This document shows, piece after piece, positions 33,193 to 42,704 of a stretch of 64,000 nucleotides of DNA. The notes under the pieces were generated by a model. The model saw nothing but the letters and a program-made list of their open reading frames with translations. It did not search any database and was not told the DNA's origin. Each line of letters begins with the position of its first letter. Position 1 is the stretch's first letter. This stretch comes from Micromonospora qiuiae (GTDB lineage Bacteria; Actinomycetota; Actinomycetes; Mycobacteriales; Micromonosporaceae), in contig NZ_BOPC01000032.1 of assembly GCF_016863555.1 (NCBI RefSeq), positions 1-64,000 of the forward strand, in the 5' to 3' direction. The position numbers were made by a program, and so were the translations under genes.

Positions 33193-34332
33193 ATGACGCT
33201 GGGCAACGTCGGCGGCTACGTGTTGGTCAAACCGCTCGGGTCAGGCGGCATGGGCGACGTTTTCTTCGCGGTGTCGCCGATCGCCCAACGGGTCGCGCTC
33301 AAGGTGATCAGGAAGCACCTCATCGCGACGCCGACGATCCGGGAGCGGTTCGCCGCCGAGGTGGAGAGCCTGAAGCTGGTCTTCGGCTCCCGGGTTGCCC
33401 GTCTGGAGGACGCCGACACCGACGGTGACCCTGCCTGGCTGGCGGTCGAGTACGTCCCCGGTGCCACCCTGCGCCAACACCTCGACGCCCGGGGCCCGCT
33501 CCCGCTGCGGCTTGCCGCGATGGCCGGCGCGATGCTCGCCGAAGGGTTGATCAAGGTGCACCAGGCCGGGTTGCTGCACCGCGACCTCAAGCCGCAGAAC
33601 ATCGTCCTCGGTCCGGACGGCCCGAAGCTCATCGACTTCGGCCTGGCGGTGCTCATCGACCGTAACGACTACCTGACCGAGCCGGGCGCCCTGGTCGGCA
33701 CTCCGGCCTACATGTCACCGGAGCAGGTCCGGGGTGAGCGCAAGCTGACTCCCGCGGTGGACGTCTACGGTCTGGCCGCGATCCTGGTCTTCGCGCTGAC
33801 CGGCCATCACCTCTACCCGCCGACCAACTCGTGGAACCTGCTGCTGCGGATCACCGAACCGAGCGACCTGCCCGACCTCTCCGGCGTGCCGGCGGAACTG
33901 GTGCCGCTGCTCGGCGCGATGCTCGCCTTCGATCCGACCGCCCGGCCCGCACTCGCCGACGTCCAGGCCCGGCTGCTGGCCGTCGCCACCACCACCAGCG
34001 GCATGAGCGTGCACGACCTGCGGCAGGAGGTCGCCGCGGCCACCTACGACGATGCGGCGGAACTGCTGATCCCGCCGGACCTTCAGGACCCGAAGCGGGA
34101 TCCCGAGGGCCCGCCCGTGTTCGAGCAGGCAGGCAGCACCGAGCGCGAAAGCAGCGTCGAGCACGACAGCAGCGCCGAGCGCGACAGCAGCGTCGAGGCG
34201 GCAAGCACCGCTGCGGCGCCGGAGACATCATCCACGAAGGTCGACCCCGAGCGGTCCGTCGGCCCGCCTGTCGACGTGACCTGGCTGGTCGACAAGCTGC
34301 GCCGCCAGTACGCCCGCCGATCCACGCTGTAG
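33193..34332 (+). CDS. Soluble Hanks-type serine/threonine protein kinase, first gene of the helicase-methylase block
   Basis: A 379-residue kinase with all main motifs: P-loop GSGGMG at 16-21, the VALKVIR lysine K37, HRDLKPQN with catalytic D131, and LIDFGLA with metal-binding D148, followed by GTPAYMSPEQ. The C-terminal third is a Ser/Glu/Asp-rich linker (about 300-355) and a short basic end (WLVDKLRRQYARR). There is no membrane segment or PASTA repeat, unlike PknB-type housekeeping kinases. GAGGGGGG precedes the ATG. The SNF2 helicase gene follows after 16 bp, so the kinase probably controls or senses for this defence-type operon, as PglW does in BREX type 2. That role is inferred. Confidence 0.85.
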   Translation: MTLGNVGGYVLVKPLGSGGMGDVFFAVSPIAQRVALKVIRKHLIATPTIRERFAAEVESLKLVFGSRVARLEDADTDGDPAWLAVEYVPGATLRQHLDARGPLPLRLAAMAGAMLAEGLIKVHQAGLLHRDLKPQNIVLGPDGPKLIDFGLAVLIDRNDYLTEPGALVGTPAYMSPEQVRGERKLTPAVDVYGLAAILVFALTGHHLYPPTNSWNLLLRITEPSDLPDLSGVPAELVPLLGAMLAFDPTARPALADVQARLLAVATTTSGMSVHDLRQEVAAATYDDAAELLIPPDLQDPKRDPEGPPVFEQAGSTERESSVEHDSSAERDSSVEAASTAAAPETSSTKVDPERSVGPPVDVTWLVDKLRRQYARRSTL

Positions 34333-34348
34333 GAAGGCCGCACCACCG

Positions 34349-37171
34349 ATGACCACCCCCCAGGACGCGACCTTCGCGCCCGGCTCCCGCATCGTCGTCC
34401 GCGATGAGGAATGGCTGGTACGCAGCGTCAAGACCGGCACCGCCGACGGCACCATGATCAAGGCGGTGGGTGTCTCCGAGTTCGTTCAGGACGTCGAGGC
34501 GACCTTCTTCACCCAACTCGACAAAGACATCCAGGCGATGCGGCCGGAGGAGACTCAACTCGTCCGGGACACTTCCTCCCGCTTCCGGCAGAGCCGACTC
34601 TTCCTGGAGGCGGTGCTGCGGCGTACACCCCTGCCCCGCACCGAGCGCGGCCTGGCGCTGACCGACCGGTTCCTGCTCGACCCGCTGACCTACCAGCAGC
34701 GCCCGGTCGAGCTGGCGCTGGCCGGTCTGCGCCCACGGATCCTGCTCGCCGACGTGGTCGGCCTGGGCAAGACCCTGGAGATCGGGCTGATCCTGGCCGA
34801 ACTGATCCGTCGGGGCCGGGGCGACCGCATCCTCGTGGTCTCGCCGCAGCAGGTGCTCGAACAGTTCCAGCGGGAGCTGTGGACCCGGTTCGCCATCCCG
34901 CTGGTCCGCCTCGACTCCACCGGCATCCAGCGCATCCAGCAGGAAATCCCGGCCGGGCGTAACCCGTTCACCCACTTCAAGCGGGCCATCATCTCCGTCG
35001 ACACGCTCAAGGACGCCGGCCAGTTCGGCCACCACCTCGAGGCCACCACCTGGGACGCGGTGGTCATCGACGAGTCGCACAACCTGATCAACAAGGGCAC
35101 CCAGCGCAACGAGCTGGCCCGCCGGCTGGCCGCGAAAACCGACGCGCTGCTGCTGGCCAGCGCCACCCCGCACAACGGCGACAAGGAGTCCTTCGCCCAA
35201 CTCATCTCGCTGCTCGACCCGGCCGCCATCGCCAACCCGAAGGACTACCAGGCCAGCGACATCGCCCACCTCTACCTGCGGCGTACGAAGATCAGCCCGG
35301 AGGTACGCGACCAGATCGGCGACCGCTGGGCCGACCGTGGCCCGTCGCAGGCCATCCACTGCCCGGCCGGCCCGATCGAGGAGCAGATCTTCGACGAGCT
35401 GACCGACGTGTGGCTGGCCGGCAAGTGGAGCGACGAGGCGGTCACCGGTCAGCACCGGCTCTTCCCGTACACCCTGTTGAAGTCTTTTCTCTCCTCACAC
35501 CGCGCGCTGCACGAGACGGTGACGAACCGGAGCAGGAAGGCCACCGGCGGAGAGCGCGCGGCGCTGGACCGGCTCGCGGAGCTGACCTCGGCGATGACCG
35601 ACCAGGATTCCAGCAAGCTGCGCCACCTGGTCGAGGAGCTGAGGCGGATCGGGGTCGGTCGGGGCAGCGACACCCGGGCGGTGGTCTTCTCCGAGCGGGT
35701 GCCGACCGTCACGTGGCTCGCCGAGACCGTCCCCGGCCTGCTCGGGCTCAAGCCGGACGCCGTGCGGGTGCTGCACGGCGGCGTGGCCGACTCCGACGAG
35801 CAGAAGATCCTCCAGGAGTTCGAGCTGGCCGGCAGCGGGGTGCGGCTGCTCTTCACCGGCGACGTGGCCTCCGAGGGCGTCAACCTGCACCAGCAGTGCC
35901 ACCACCTGATCCACTACGACATCCCGTGGAGCCTGATCCGCATCGAGCAGCGCAACGGCCGCATCGACCGCTACGGGCAGCGCCACCAGCCGCAGTTCCG
36001 GGCGCTGATCCTCACCTCCGCCCGCGAGGACGCCAAGGACGACCGCACGGTCTCCCAGGTGCTTCTGCGGCGCGAGGAAACAGCGCACCGCACCCTCGGC
36101 AGCGTGGAGGCCGCGACCGGCCTCTACGACGCGAAGGCCGAGGAGGACCGCCTTGTCCGTGACCTGCTGCACGGCAGGACCGTCGACCAGTCGTACGCGG
36201 ACGTGCACGCCGAGATCGACGTGATGGCCGACCTCTTCGGCGATGTCGGCAGCGCGCCGGTTGTCGAAGAGGTGCCGCAGGCCCGGGTGCCGAAGCTCTT
36301 CGACTCGACTCGGGACTTCGTCGACGCCGCCCTGCACGAGATCTACGATGACCGGCCCGAGGACCGCATCGACCTGCGCCGCGAGGACGAACTGCTGACC
36401 TTCCTCGCCCCCGACGACCTGGTGCACCGGCTCACCGACCTGCCCCGCTCCTACCTGCGCGCCCACCGCGAGGGCGACGACCTGCGGCTGAAGGTGACCT
36501 TCGACCGCCCGCTCGCCCAACGCAAGCTCGACCAGGCGCGCCAGAGCAGGACCCCGATGTGGCCGGAGATCGCCTTCCTCAGCGACGTGCACCCGATGGT
36601 CGACTGGCTGGTCGACAAGGTGCTGATCCGGCTGGGCCGCCAGCAGGCCCCGGTGCTCACCGCCGAGGTGACCAGCCCGACCTTCCTGATCCAGGGCGTC
36701 TACGCCAACCGGCTCGGCCAGCCCACGGTGGTGCAGTGGATGGCCGTCTCCGGTCTGCCCGCCGAGCCCACCATCGCGCCGATGGACGAGGTGCTGCGGG
36801 CGGCCGGCGTCGGCCCCGACATGGTCAACCGGGCCGAGGCCATCGACACCGCCGCGCTGAGCGAGCTGCTGGCGCGGGCGGTGGCCGCCGCCCGTGACCA
36901 CCTGGAAGGCAAGCGCGCCGAGTTCGACGCCGCCAACGCCGAGCCGCTGCGCCGCCACCGCGAACGGTTGGCCGCCTTCCAGCAGGCCAGCCTGGTCGAC
37001 GAGCTGCCCGGCGCGCACCGCGAGCGACGCCGCCAGCGCGTCGACGCCACCGTCGCCGAGCAGCACGACCTGCTCGACCGTCTGGAAACCGACGGCGAAC
37101 CGCTGCTCCGCGTCCTCGCCGTCCTCGTCCCCTCCCCGGAATCCGCCCCTGAGCACGGAGTGCCAGCATGA
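34349..37171 (+). CDS. SNF2-family helicase (DISARM DrmD-like)
   Basis: A 940-residue superfamily 2 translocase. Walker A is VVGLGKT (K141), the DEAH-type motif is DESH (241-244) and motif III is SATPHNGD. The C-terminal RecA domain has LFTGDVASEGVNLHQQCHHL and motif VI QRNGRIDRYGQ (from 534). Coupling to an adenine methylase by an ATGA overlap (37168-37171) is the drmD-drmMI arrangement of class 1 DISARM and of related phage-defence operons. The C-terminal 350 residues are helical and may bind partner proteins. AGGAAGG lies 11 bp before the ATG. Sequence similarity to DrmD is by architecture, not by alignment. Confidence 0.85.
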   Translation: MTTPQDATFAPGSRIVVRDEEWLVRSVKTGTADGTMIKAVGVSEFVQDVEATFFTQLDKDIQAMRPEETQLVRDTSSRFRQSRLFLEAVLRRTPLPRTERGLALTDRFLLDPLTYQQRPVELALAGLRPRILLADVVGLGKTLEIGLILAELIRRGRGDRILVVSPQQVLEQFQRELWTRFAIPLVRLDSTGIQRIQQEIPAGRNPFTHFKRAIISVDTLKDAGQFGHHLEATTWDAVVIDESHNLINKGTQRNELARRLAAKTDALLLASATPHNGDKESFAQLISLLDPAAIANPKDYQASDIAHLYLRRTKISPEVRDQIGDRWADRGPSQAIHCPAGPIEEQIFDELTDVWLAGKWSDEAVTGQHRLFPYTLLKSFLSSHRALHETVTNRSRKATGGERAALDRLAELTSAMTDQDSSKLRHLVEELRRIGVGRGSDTRAVVFSERVPTVTWLAETVPGLLGLKPDAVRVLHGGVADSDEQKILQEFELAGSGVRLLFTGDVASEGVNLHQQCHHLIHYDIPWSLIRIEQRNGRIDRYGQRHQPQFRALILTSAREDAKDDRTVSQVLLRREETAHRTLGSVEAATGLYDAKAEEDRLVRDLLHGRTVDQSYADVHAEIDVMADLFGDVGSAPVVEEVPQARVPKLFDSTRDFVDAALHEIYDDRPEDRIDLRREDELLTFLAPDDLVHRLTDLPRSYLRAHREGDDLRLKVTFDRPLAQRKLDQARQSRTPMWPEIAFLSDVHPMVDWLVDKVLIRLGRQQAPVLTAEVTSPTFLIQGVYANRLGQPTVVQWMAVSGLPAEPTIAPMDEVLRAAGVGPDMVNRAEAIDTAALSELLARAVAAARDHLEGKRAEFDAANAEPLRRHRERLAAFQQASLVDELPGAHRERRRQRVDATVAEQHDLLDRLETDGEPLLRVLAVLVPSPESAPEHGVPA

Positions 37172-40100
37172 GTTTCGAGTCGCTGACCAACCGTGGCGAG
37201 TACCTTTCCGCGCACTACCTCGCCGAGATCCTGCCCACCACCCTCAAGAGCAGCGACCTGGTCAAGGGCTGGATCAAAACCGAGAAGTCCGGCGGGCAGA
37301 CCCCCCGCACCGGCCTGCGGAGCCTGCGCCGGCCCTACTTCGACGCGAAGACCGAGCTGGCCGACGAGGAGTTCTTCGACCCGGAGCGGCTCCGCAAGCT
37401 GCACCACGAGTTGCTGAAGGCCCTCGGCTTCGAGCCGGCCCCGCAGACCATCACCGTCGAACGCGCCGGCCACGAACAGCAGATCATCGTCGCGCACGCC
37501 GAGCTGGGCACCGCACACGGCATCGTCGCGTTGGACTGCGGCTGGGCCGTCGACACCGAGGCCGCCCAGGACCCGGACGGCGCCGGCCGGCTGCTCGACC
37601 CGGTGACCCTGCCCGGCAACGAGACCGTCGCCACCGGGGCGAAGCTCGCCTCCTGGCTCTTCGCCGCCGAGCAACCACCCCGCTACGTGCTGATCCTCAG
37701 CGGGGGAGTGGTCACCCTCGCCGACCGGGCCGCCTGGGGTGAGGGCCGCTACCTGGCCGTCAGCCTGGACACCGCGTACGCCCGAAACGACGACCGGGAG
37801 TACGACGTTGTCGCCGCCCTCTTCGGTGCCGACTCGCTGCGACCGCCCGCCGAGGGCGGCACCGAACCCCTCGCCGACCTGGTCGCCGGCTCCCGCCAGC
37901 ACGCCGTCGGCGTTTCCAGCGAACTCCGCGAGGGCCTGAAGGTCTCCGTCGAACTCATCGCCAACGAGGTGCTGGACCGCATCCGGCAGGCTGGCTACCA
38001 GCCGCAGCAGGTGATGGTGCTGGACGAGCTGGCCAAGGAACTCGGCCGGGAGGCGCTGCGTTACCTCTACCGGATCCTCTTCCTGCTCTACGCCGAGGCC
38101 CGCCCCGAGTTGGGCGTGCTGCCGGTCAACGACCCGCAGTACGTCGAGGGCTACAGCCTGGCCCGCATCGGCGACCTGGTCTCCCGCCGCCTGCCGGCCT
38201 CCGCCGAGGACGGCACCCACCTGTACGAGTCGCTGAACCTGCTGTTCCGCATGGTCAACGAGGGCCACCGCCCGCGCGGCGGCGCCGAGGTCGCGGAAAA
38301 GGCCAGCGAAGGGGAGGGCCTGCGCTTCGAACCCATGAGGTCGGACCTGTTCCTGCCGGAGAAGACCCGACTCATCGGCCGGCTGATCCCGGTCCCCGGC
38401 AGCGACGAGGACGACCCCGACGGCCCGAAGATCGACACCCGGCTGCGCAACAAGGTCCTCTACGAGGTGCTGCGCCGGCTGATGCTCACCAGGGGCGGCA
38501 AGCGGCGGCGCGGCGGCTTCATCTCGTACGCCCAGCTCGGCATCAACCAGCTCGGCGCGGTCTACGAGGGCCTGATGTCGTACACCGGTTTCGTCGCCAC
38601 CGAGCAGCTCTACGAGGTCGCCAAGAACGGCGACCCGAAGGATGGCTCGTGGATGATCCCCGCCTCCAAGGCCGACGAGTACGACGACAACGTCTTCGTC
38701 TACCGCGAGAACGCCTACACGGGCGTGCGCAGCCGGGTCAGCTACGACCCCGGCCAGTTCGTCTACCGGCTCGCCGGCCGGGACCGGCAGACCAGCGCCT
38801 CCTACTACACGCCGCAGTCCCTGACCGAGGTCACCGTCCAGCTCGCCCTGAAGTACCGCCTCGACCAGGACGACACGGTCACGCCGGCCCGCGAGCTGCT
38901 GGACTGGACGATCTGCGAGCCGGCGCTCGGCTCCGGCGCGTTCCTCAACGAGGCCATCAACCAGGTCGCCGCCGAATACCTGCGCCGCCGCCAGAAGGAA
39001 CTGGCGGTCACCCTCGACCCGGAGCAGTACCACCTCGAACTCCAGCGGGTGAAGGCGTACATCGCGCTGCACAACTGCTACGGCGTCGACCTCAACCGCA
39101 CCGCCGTCGAGCTGGCCGAGGTCTCCCTCTGGCTCAACGTCATGCACGCCGGCCTCCAGGCCCCCTGGTTCGGCCTGCACCTGCAACGTGGCAACTCCCT
39201 CATCGGCTGCGGACGCAAGACCTACGAGGCGAAGCAACTCGCCGACAAATCCTGGCTCACCACCGCCCCGGCCGAGAAACCCTTCCGCGACGGCCCGATC
39301 GACGCTGGCACCATCCACCACTTCCTGCTCCCCGCCGACGGCTGGGGCGCGGTAGCGGGGGAGAAAGAGGCCCGCGAACTGGCCCCGGTCGAAACCGCAA
39401 AACTCAAAGCCTGGCGTACGGCGATGAAGCGCACCCCGTCCACCAAGGGCAAAAATTCCCAGGTCAAACGCTTGCAGGCGCTGGGCGGCCGGGTCGAGTT
39501 CCTGTGGGGGCTGGTGCAGCAGCGCCTCGCCATCTCCGAGCGGGAGATCCGCCGCGACATCACCGTCTGGGGCGCTGACGACCTGCCCGAGGTGCGTGAG
39601 GCGGTGGCCCGCGAGGACATCCTCGCCGACCTGACCGCGCCCGGCACCCCGTACTGGCGACTCAAGACCCTGATGGACGTCTGGTGCGCGCTATGGTTCT
39701 GGCCGCTGGACAAGGTCGGCCTCCTCGACGGCTCCGACCCCGCCTACCCGGCCACGCCCGTCGAGGTCGCGCACGTCAAAGACATCCCCGCGTACGAGGA
39801 ACCGGCCGTCTACGAGGTCGCCGACCTCTATGGCAACGTGCAACCGCAGCAGACGAAGCTGCCGACCAAGGCGACCGGCACCCGGCGCACGACCGTGGCT
39901 GAACAGCTCCGCCAGCAGGTCCCCCTGACCAACCTGGACGACTGGCTGACCTTCGCGGAGGCCCTCATCGGCCGCACCGACGCCGACGCGGCCACCGAGG
40001 CGTTCTACGGCCGTAGACTCACCAGCCTCGACGAGATGAGCGACTTCGAGCAAAAGCTCGACGGCGTCATCGGCGTCGACTCCCCCTGGACGTTGTCCGA

Positions 40101-42084
40101 CCGCTTCCCCTGGTTCCTCACCGCGGAACACATCGCCGACCAACAGGGCTTCTTCCACTGGGAGTTGGCCTTCGCCCAGGCGTTCGCGAAGGGCGGCTTC
40201 GACGTTCAAGTCGGCAACCCACCCTGGGTGCGTCCCGACTGGAAAGAGGACGAGGTGCTTGCCGAGCATGATCCCTGGTTCCGCCTAGTTGAACGGGTGC
40301 CTGTAGAGACTTGGCGAGTGCGAAAGAAGGACCTTTTACGGTCCTTCGCAGTCAAGCCTAGTTTTCTTGCAGAGATGGTCTCGAACGCCGGAACGGTGGA
40401 AGCGCTCTCTCACCCGACGGCATATCCGTTACTAACTGGCACGCGACCAAATCTTTACCGGGCAATGATGTGCCGAGTATGGACCCATCTCGGGGTGTAC
40501 GGAACTGCAGGTTTAGTGCATCCAGACACTCACTTTGGCGGCGCCAAGGAAGCATTGCTTCGCGGTGCATCCTACCGGCATCTACGGGTTCATGCGGGCT
40601 TCGTAAACGGTGCCAACTGGGCCTTCGCTGACGCGAACAGAAACATCGAGTTCGGTGTGCATGTCTATGGTTCGCCGGGAGCGATCAACTTTAGCCACCT
40701 CAGCCGACTCTATGCTGCCTCTCCATTGGCCGAGTCGCTGGAACATCCGGGAGACGGGCCGTTGCCGAGCCAGCGGTACCGTGGATCGTGGGACAACCGA
40801 CCGCACCGGGCTCGAGTCGTGCAGGTCGACCAGGCGACCTTGACTACATGGCAGCGGTTACGCGGCAATCAGGATGAGAACTCGTCCTCGAGCGCACCCC
40901 TTCTGCAACCCATCACTGTTGCGGAGGAGCGGGCAATTACAGCGCTGGCGTCGGTCAAGCGCCGCCTCTCAATAGACAATCCGCATATCAGCCGGGGCTA
41001 CGACGAGGCCAATGCCAAGAGGGACGGATTGATTCGATGGATTCAGGCGCAGCCAGATTGCTTGGCTGACGTCGTTGTCCAAGGTCCGCACTTCGGGATA
41101 GCCACACCTTTTGCTAAACAGCCCCGTGTTCCCTATCGCAACAATCACGACTGGGATTCAGTGGACCTCACTACGTTGCCTGAAGATTTTGTGCCTGCAA
41201 CAAATTATTTGCCGAGCCCAGAAGAGTCGGCAAGTCGATCGGGCCACGATCTTTGGAATGGTCGCCGCTACACCGAGTACTATCGTCTAGCTTGGCGTAG
41301 AATGATTGCTTTCAACATGGAGCGATCGCTTTTTTCGGCTTTGATCCCTCCGGGTCCCACGCATGTGCATGCCGTACAAAGTCTCGCCCTAAGCGACGAT
41401 AAGGCGACGACGCTGACGGCCGGATTCTTCGCAGCGTTGCCGCTGGACTATTTGCTCCGTATCACCGCCCGATCCGATCTGCAGCAAGGTGAAGTCAAAG
41501 CGATGCCATCACCTTGCACGGATCATCCCCTTGCGTCTAGCCTCTTGCTGCGAACACTTCGACTGAACTGCCTCACGGAGGCGTATGTCCAGCTGTGGGA
41601 AGAGTTGTTCGACCATCGATGGCTCTCCGAGCAGTGGGTTGTTGATTCGGCACGGATGAATCAAATTGGAGACGTCAAGCCGACGTGGACATACGACACC
41701 CCACTTCGGACGGAGCGGGAGCGGCGAACCGCGTTAGTAGAAATCGATGCCTTGGTAGCGGTGTGGCTAGGGGTGGGCATCGAAGAGCTAATGGCTATGC
41801 TTCGGTCTCGTTACTTCACATTGACTGAGCGGGAGGACCAGATGTGGTTCGACGCTCATGGACGAAAGATTGCCGCCGATTCTTACACGTACGGATACGG
41901 GCAGACCAAGGAGCACTGGACCGCTTTCCAGGCTTATCTGGAAGATCCGGAGCGGAACCCAACTCCTGAGGGGTACATCGGACCGTTCTACAAGGCTGAT
42001 CGGGAGAACGAGTATCGGCAGGCGCATGCCGTGTTCAGCAAGCGGCTTCAGGATGCGATAGAGGCGGGTTGGCGGCCGTCGTAG
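37168..42084 (+). CDS. Large Eco57I/PglX-like adenine-specific DNA methyltransferase
   Basis: A 1638-residue protein with a long N-terminal region (about 1-550, including an early HP(E/D)-like nuclease or scaffold part), then the SAM-binding motif EPALGSGAFLNEA (E584 on) and the catalytic motif VGNPPWVRPDW with N1017. A target-recognition and helical C-terminal third follows. This is the design of type IIL/IIG, PglX and DrmMI methylases, which mark host DNA at N6-adenine. From about 40261 (residue 1032, 12 residues after NPPW) to the stop, base composition drops to near 50% GC in places. Earlier codons are around 70% GC. The specificity part therefore seems to have come from a different donor. 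It overlaps the SNF2 gene by 4 bp and is followed by an IS630 remnant. Confidence 0.85.
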   Translation: MSFESLTNRGEYLSAHYLAEILPTTLKSSDLVKGWIKTEKSGGQTPRTGLRSLRRPYFDAKTELADEEFFDPERLRKLHHELLKALGFEPAPQTITVERAGHEQQIIVAHAELGTAHGIVALDCGWAVDTEAAQDPDGAGRLLDPVTLPGNETVATGAKLASWLFAAEQPPRYVLILSGGVVTLADRAAWGEGRYLAVSLDTAYARNDDREYDVVAALFGADSLRPPAEGGTEPLADLVAGSRQHAVGVSSELREGLKVSVELIANEVLDRIRQAGYQPQQVMVLDELAKELGREALRYLYRILFLLYAEARPELGVLPVNDPQYVEGYSLARIGDLVSRRLPASAEDGTHLYESLNLLFRMVNEGHRPRGGAEVAEKASEGEGLRFEPMRSDLFLPEKTRLIGRLIPVPGSDEDDPDGPKIDTRLRNKVLYEVLRRLMLTRGGKRRRGGFISYAQLGINQLGAVYEGLMSYTGFVATEQLYEVAKNGDPKDGSWMIPASKADEYDDNVFVYRENAYTGVRSRVSYDPGQFVYRLAGRDRQTSASYYTPQSLTEVTVQLALKYRLDQDDTVTPARELLDWTICEPALGSGAFLNEAINQVAAEYLRRRQKELAVTLDPEQYHLELQRVKAYIALHNCYGVDLNRTAVELAEVSLWLNVMHAGLQAPWFGLHLQRGNSLIGCGRKTYEAKQLADKSWLTTAPAEKPFRDGPIDAGTIHHFLLPADGWGAVAGEKEARELAPVETAKLKAWRTAMKRTPSTKGKNSQVKRLQALGGRVEFLWGLVQQRLAISEREIRRDITVWGADDLPEVREAVAREDILADLTAPGTPYWRLKTLMDVWCALWFWPLDKVGLLDGSDPAYPATPVEVAHVKDIPAYEEPAVYEVADLYGNVQPQQTKLPTKATGTRRTTVAEQLRQQVPLTNLDDWLTFAEALIGRTDADAATEAFYGRRLTSLDEMSDFEQKLDGVIGVDSPWTLSDRFPWFLTAEHIADQQGFFHWELAFAQAFAKGGFDVQVGNPPWVRPDWKEDEVLAEHDPWFRLVERVPVETWRVRKKDLLRSFAVKPSFLAEMVSNAGTVEALSHPTAYPLLTGTRPNLYRAMMCRVWTHLGVYGTAGLVHPDTHFGGAKEALLRGASYRHLRVHAGFVNGANWAFADANRNIEFGVHVYGSPGAINFSHLSRLYAASPLAESLEHPGDGPLPSQRYRGSWDNRPHRARVVQVDQATLTTWQRLRGNQDENSSSSAPLLQPITVAEERAITALASVKRRLSIDNPHISRGYDEANAKRDGLIRWIQAQPDCLADVVVQGPHFGIATPFAKQPRVPYRNNHDWDSVDLTTLPEDFVPATNYLPSPEESASRSGHDLWNGRRYTEYYRLAWRRMIAFNMERSLFSALIPPGPTHVHAVQSLALSDDKATTLTAGFFAALPLDYLLRITARSDLQQGEVKAMPSPCTDHPLASSLLLRTLRLNCLTEAYVQLWEELFDHRWLSEQWVVDSARMNQIGDVKPTWTYDTPLRTERERRTALVEIDALVAVWLGVGIEELMAMLRSRYFTLTEREDQMWFDAHGRKIAADSYTYGYGQTKEHWTAFQAYLEDPERNPTPEGYIGPFYKADRENEYRQAHAVFSKRLQDAIEAGWRPS

Positions 42085-42278
42085 TTTCTTCGCGGCCTAC
42101 CATGTAAGAACTGCGTCAGGTCCGGCTCGACGTGTAGGCTTGAGCCAGCTTACCGCGACAGGTTGCCTCGGAGGGTCTTGGGACTGGCGGCGAATCTGGG
42201 CGAAATGTCTTCCAGACCGGCAACGTAGCCGAGATCCGCCGACTCCTCAACGCCTCCTCGCCGCACCGCTACCTCGCC

Positions 42279-42655
42279 GTGGCGATCAGGGCCATGCGGG
42301 TGTCCGGCATATCTGTGGCGCCATTCAAGAACTGGCGGAGAGAGTCGGCGGTGTCGATCGAGGCACCCCGCAAGGGCGAGGGGTGCACTCTCGCCGAGAC
42401 CTACTACGCCGCCCTGCTCGATGCTGCGCACAAGTACCTCATAAGCGCCGATCGCGCTGATCTGGGACGACCTCAACACCCACGTCAGCGCCACCATGCG
42501 TGAACTCGTCGCGAACCGCGACTGGCTCCACGTGATCAGCGACCCTGCCTACGCCCCCGACCGAAGGCGTCTGGTCACACGGCTCAATCGCATCCCGACC
42601 TCCCGACTAGCTTCCTCACCACACCGGCCTGGCCCTCGACCCAGAACCCCCATAA
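42279..42655 (+). pseudogene. IS630-family transposase remnant
   Basis: The DDE half of an IS630 transposase is visible in at least three frames. PRKGEGCTLAETYYAALLDAAHKYL starts near 42366. After a one-base loss near 42447 the frame continues as IALIWDDLNTHVSATMRELVANRDWL (the WDNLNxH motif, with its catalytic Asp). After a further deletion comes EGVWSH with the final catalytic Glu, and later a tail like TGLALDPEPP ending at 42655. The N-terminal HTH is not recognisable and no terminal repeats were found. Codons between 42085 and 42279 show nothing else. Confidence 0.6.
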
Positions 42656-42704
42656 TCCTGACCATTCAGCCTCTGCAGTAGGAATGGCGGAGTATTCTGA
42701 TGGT

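Noticed and set aside
42140..42503. Small plus-strand genes downstream of the methylase
   Set aside because: Frames join to make an IS630 transposase remnant with frameshifts; none is an intact gene.
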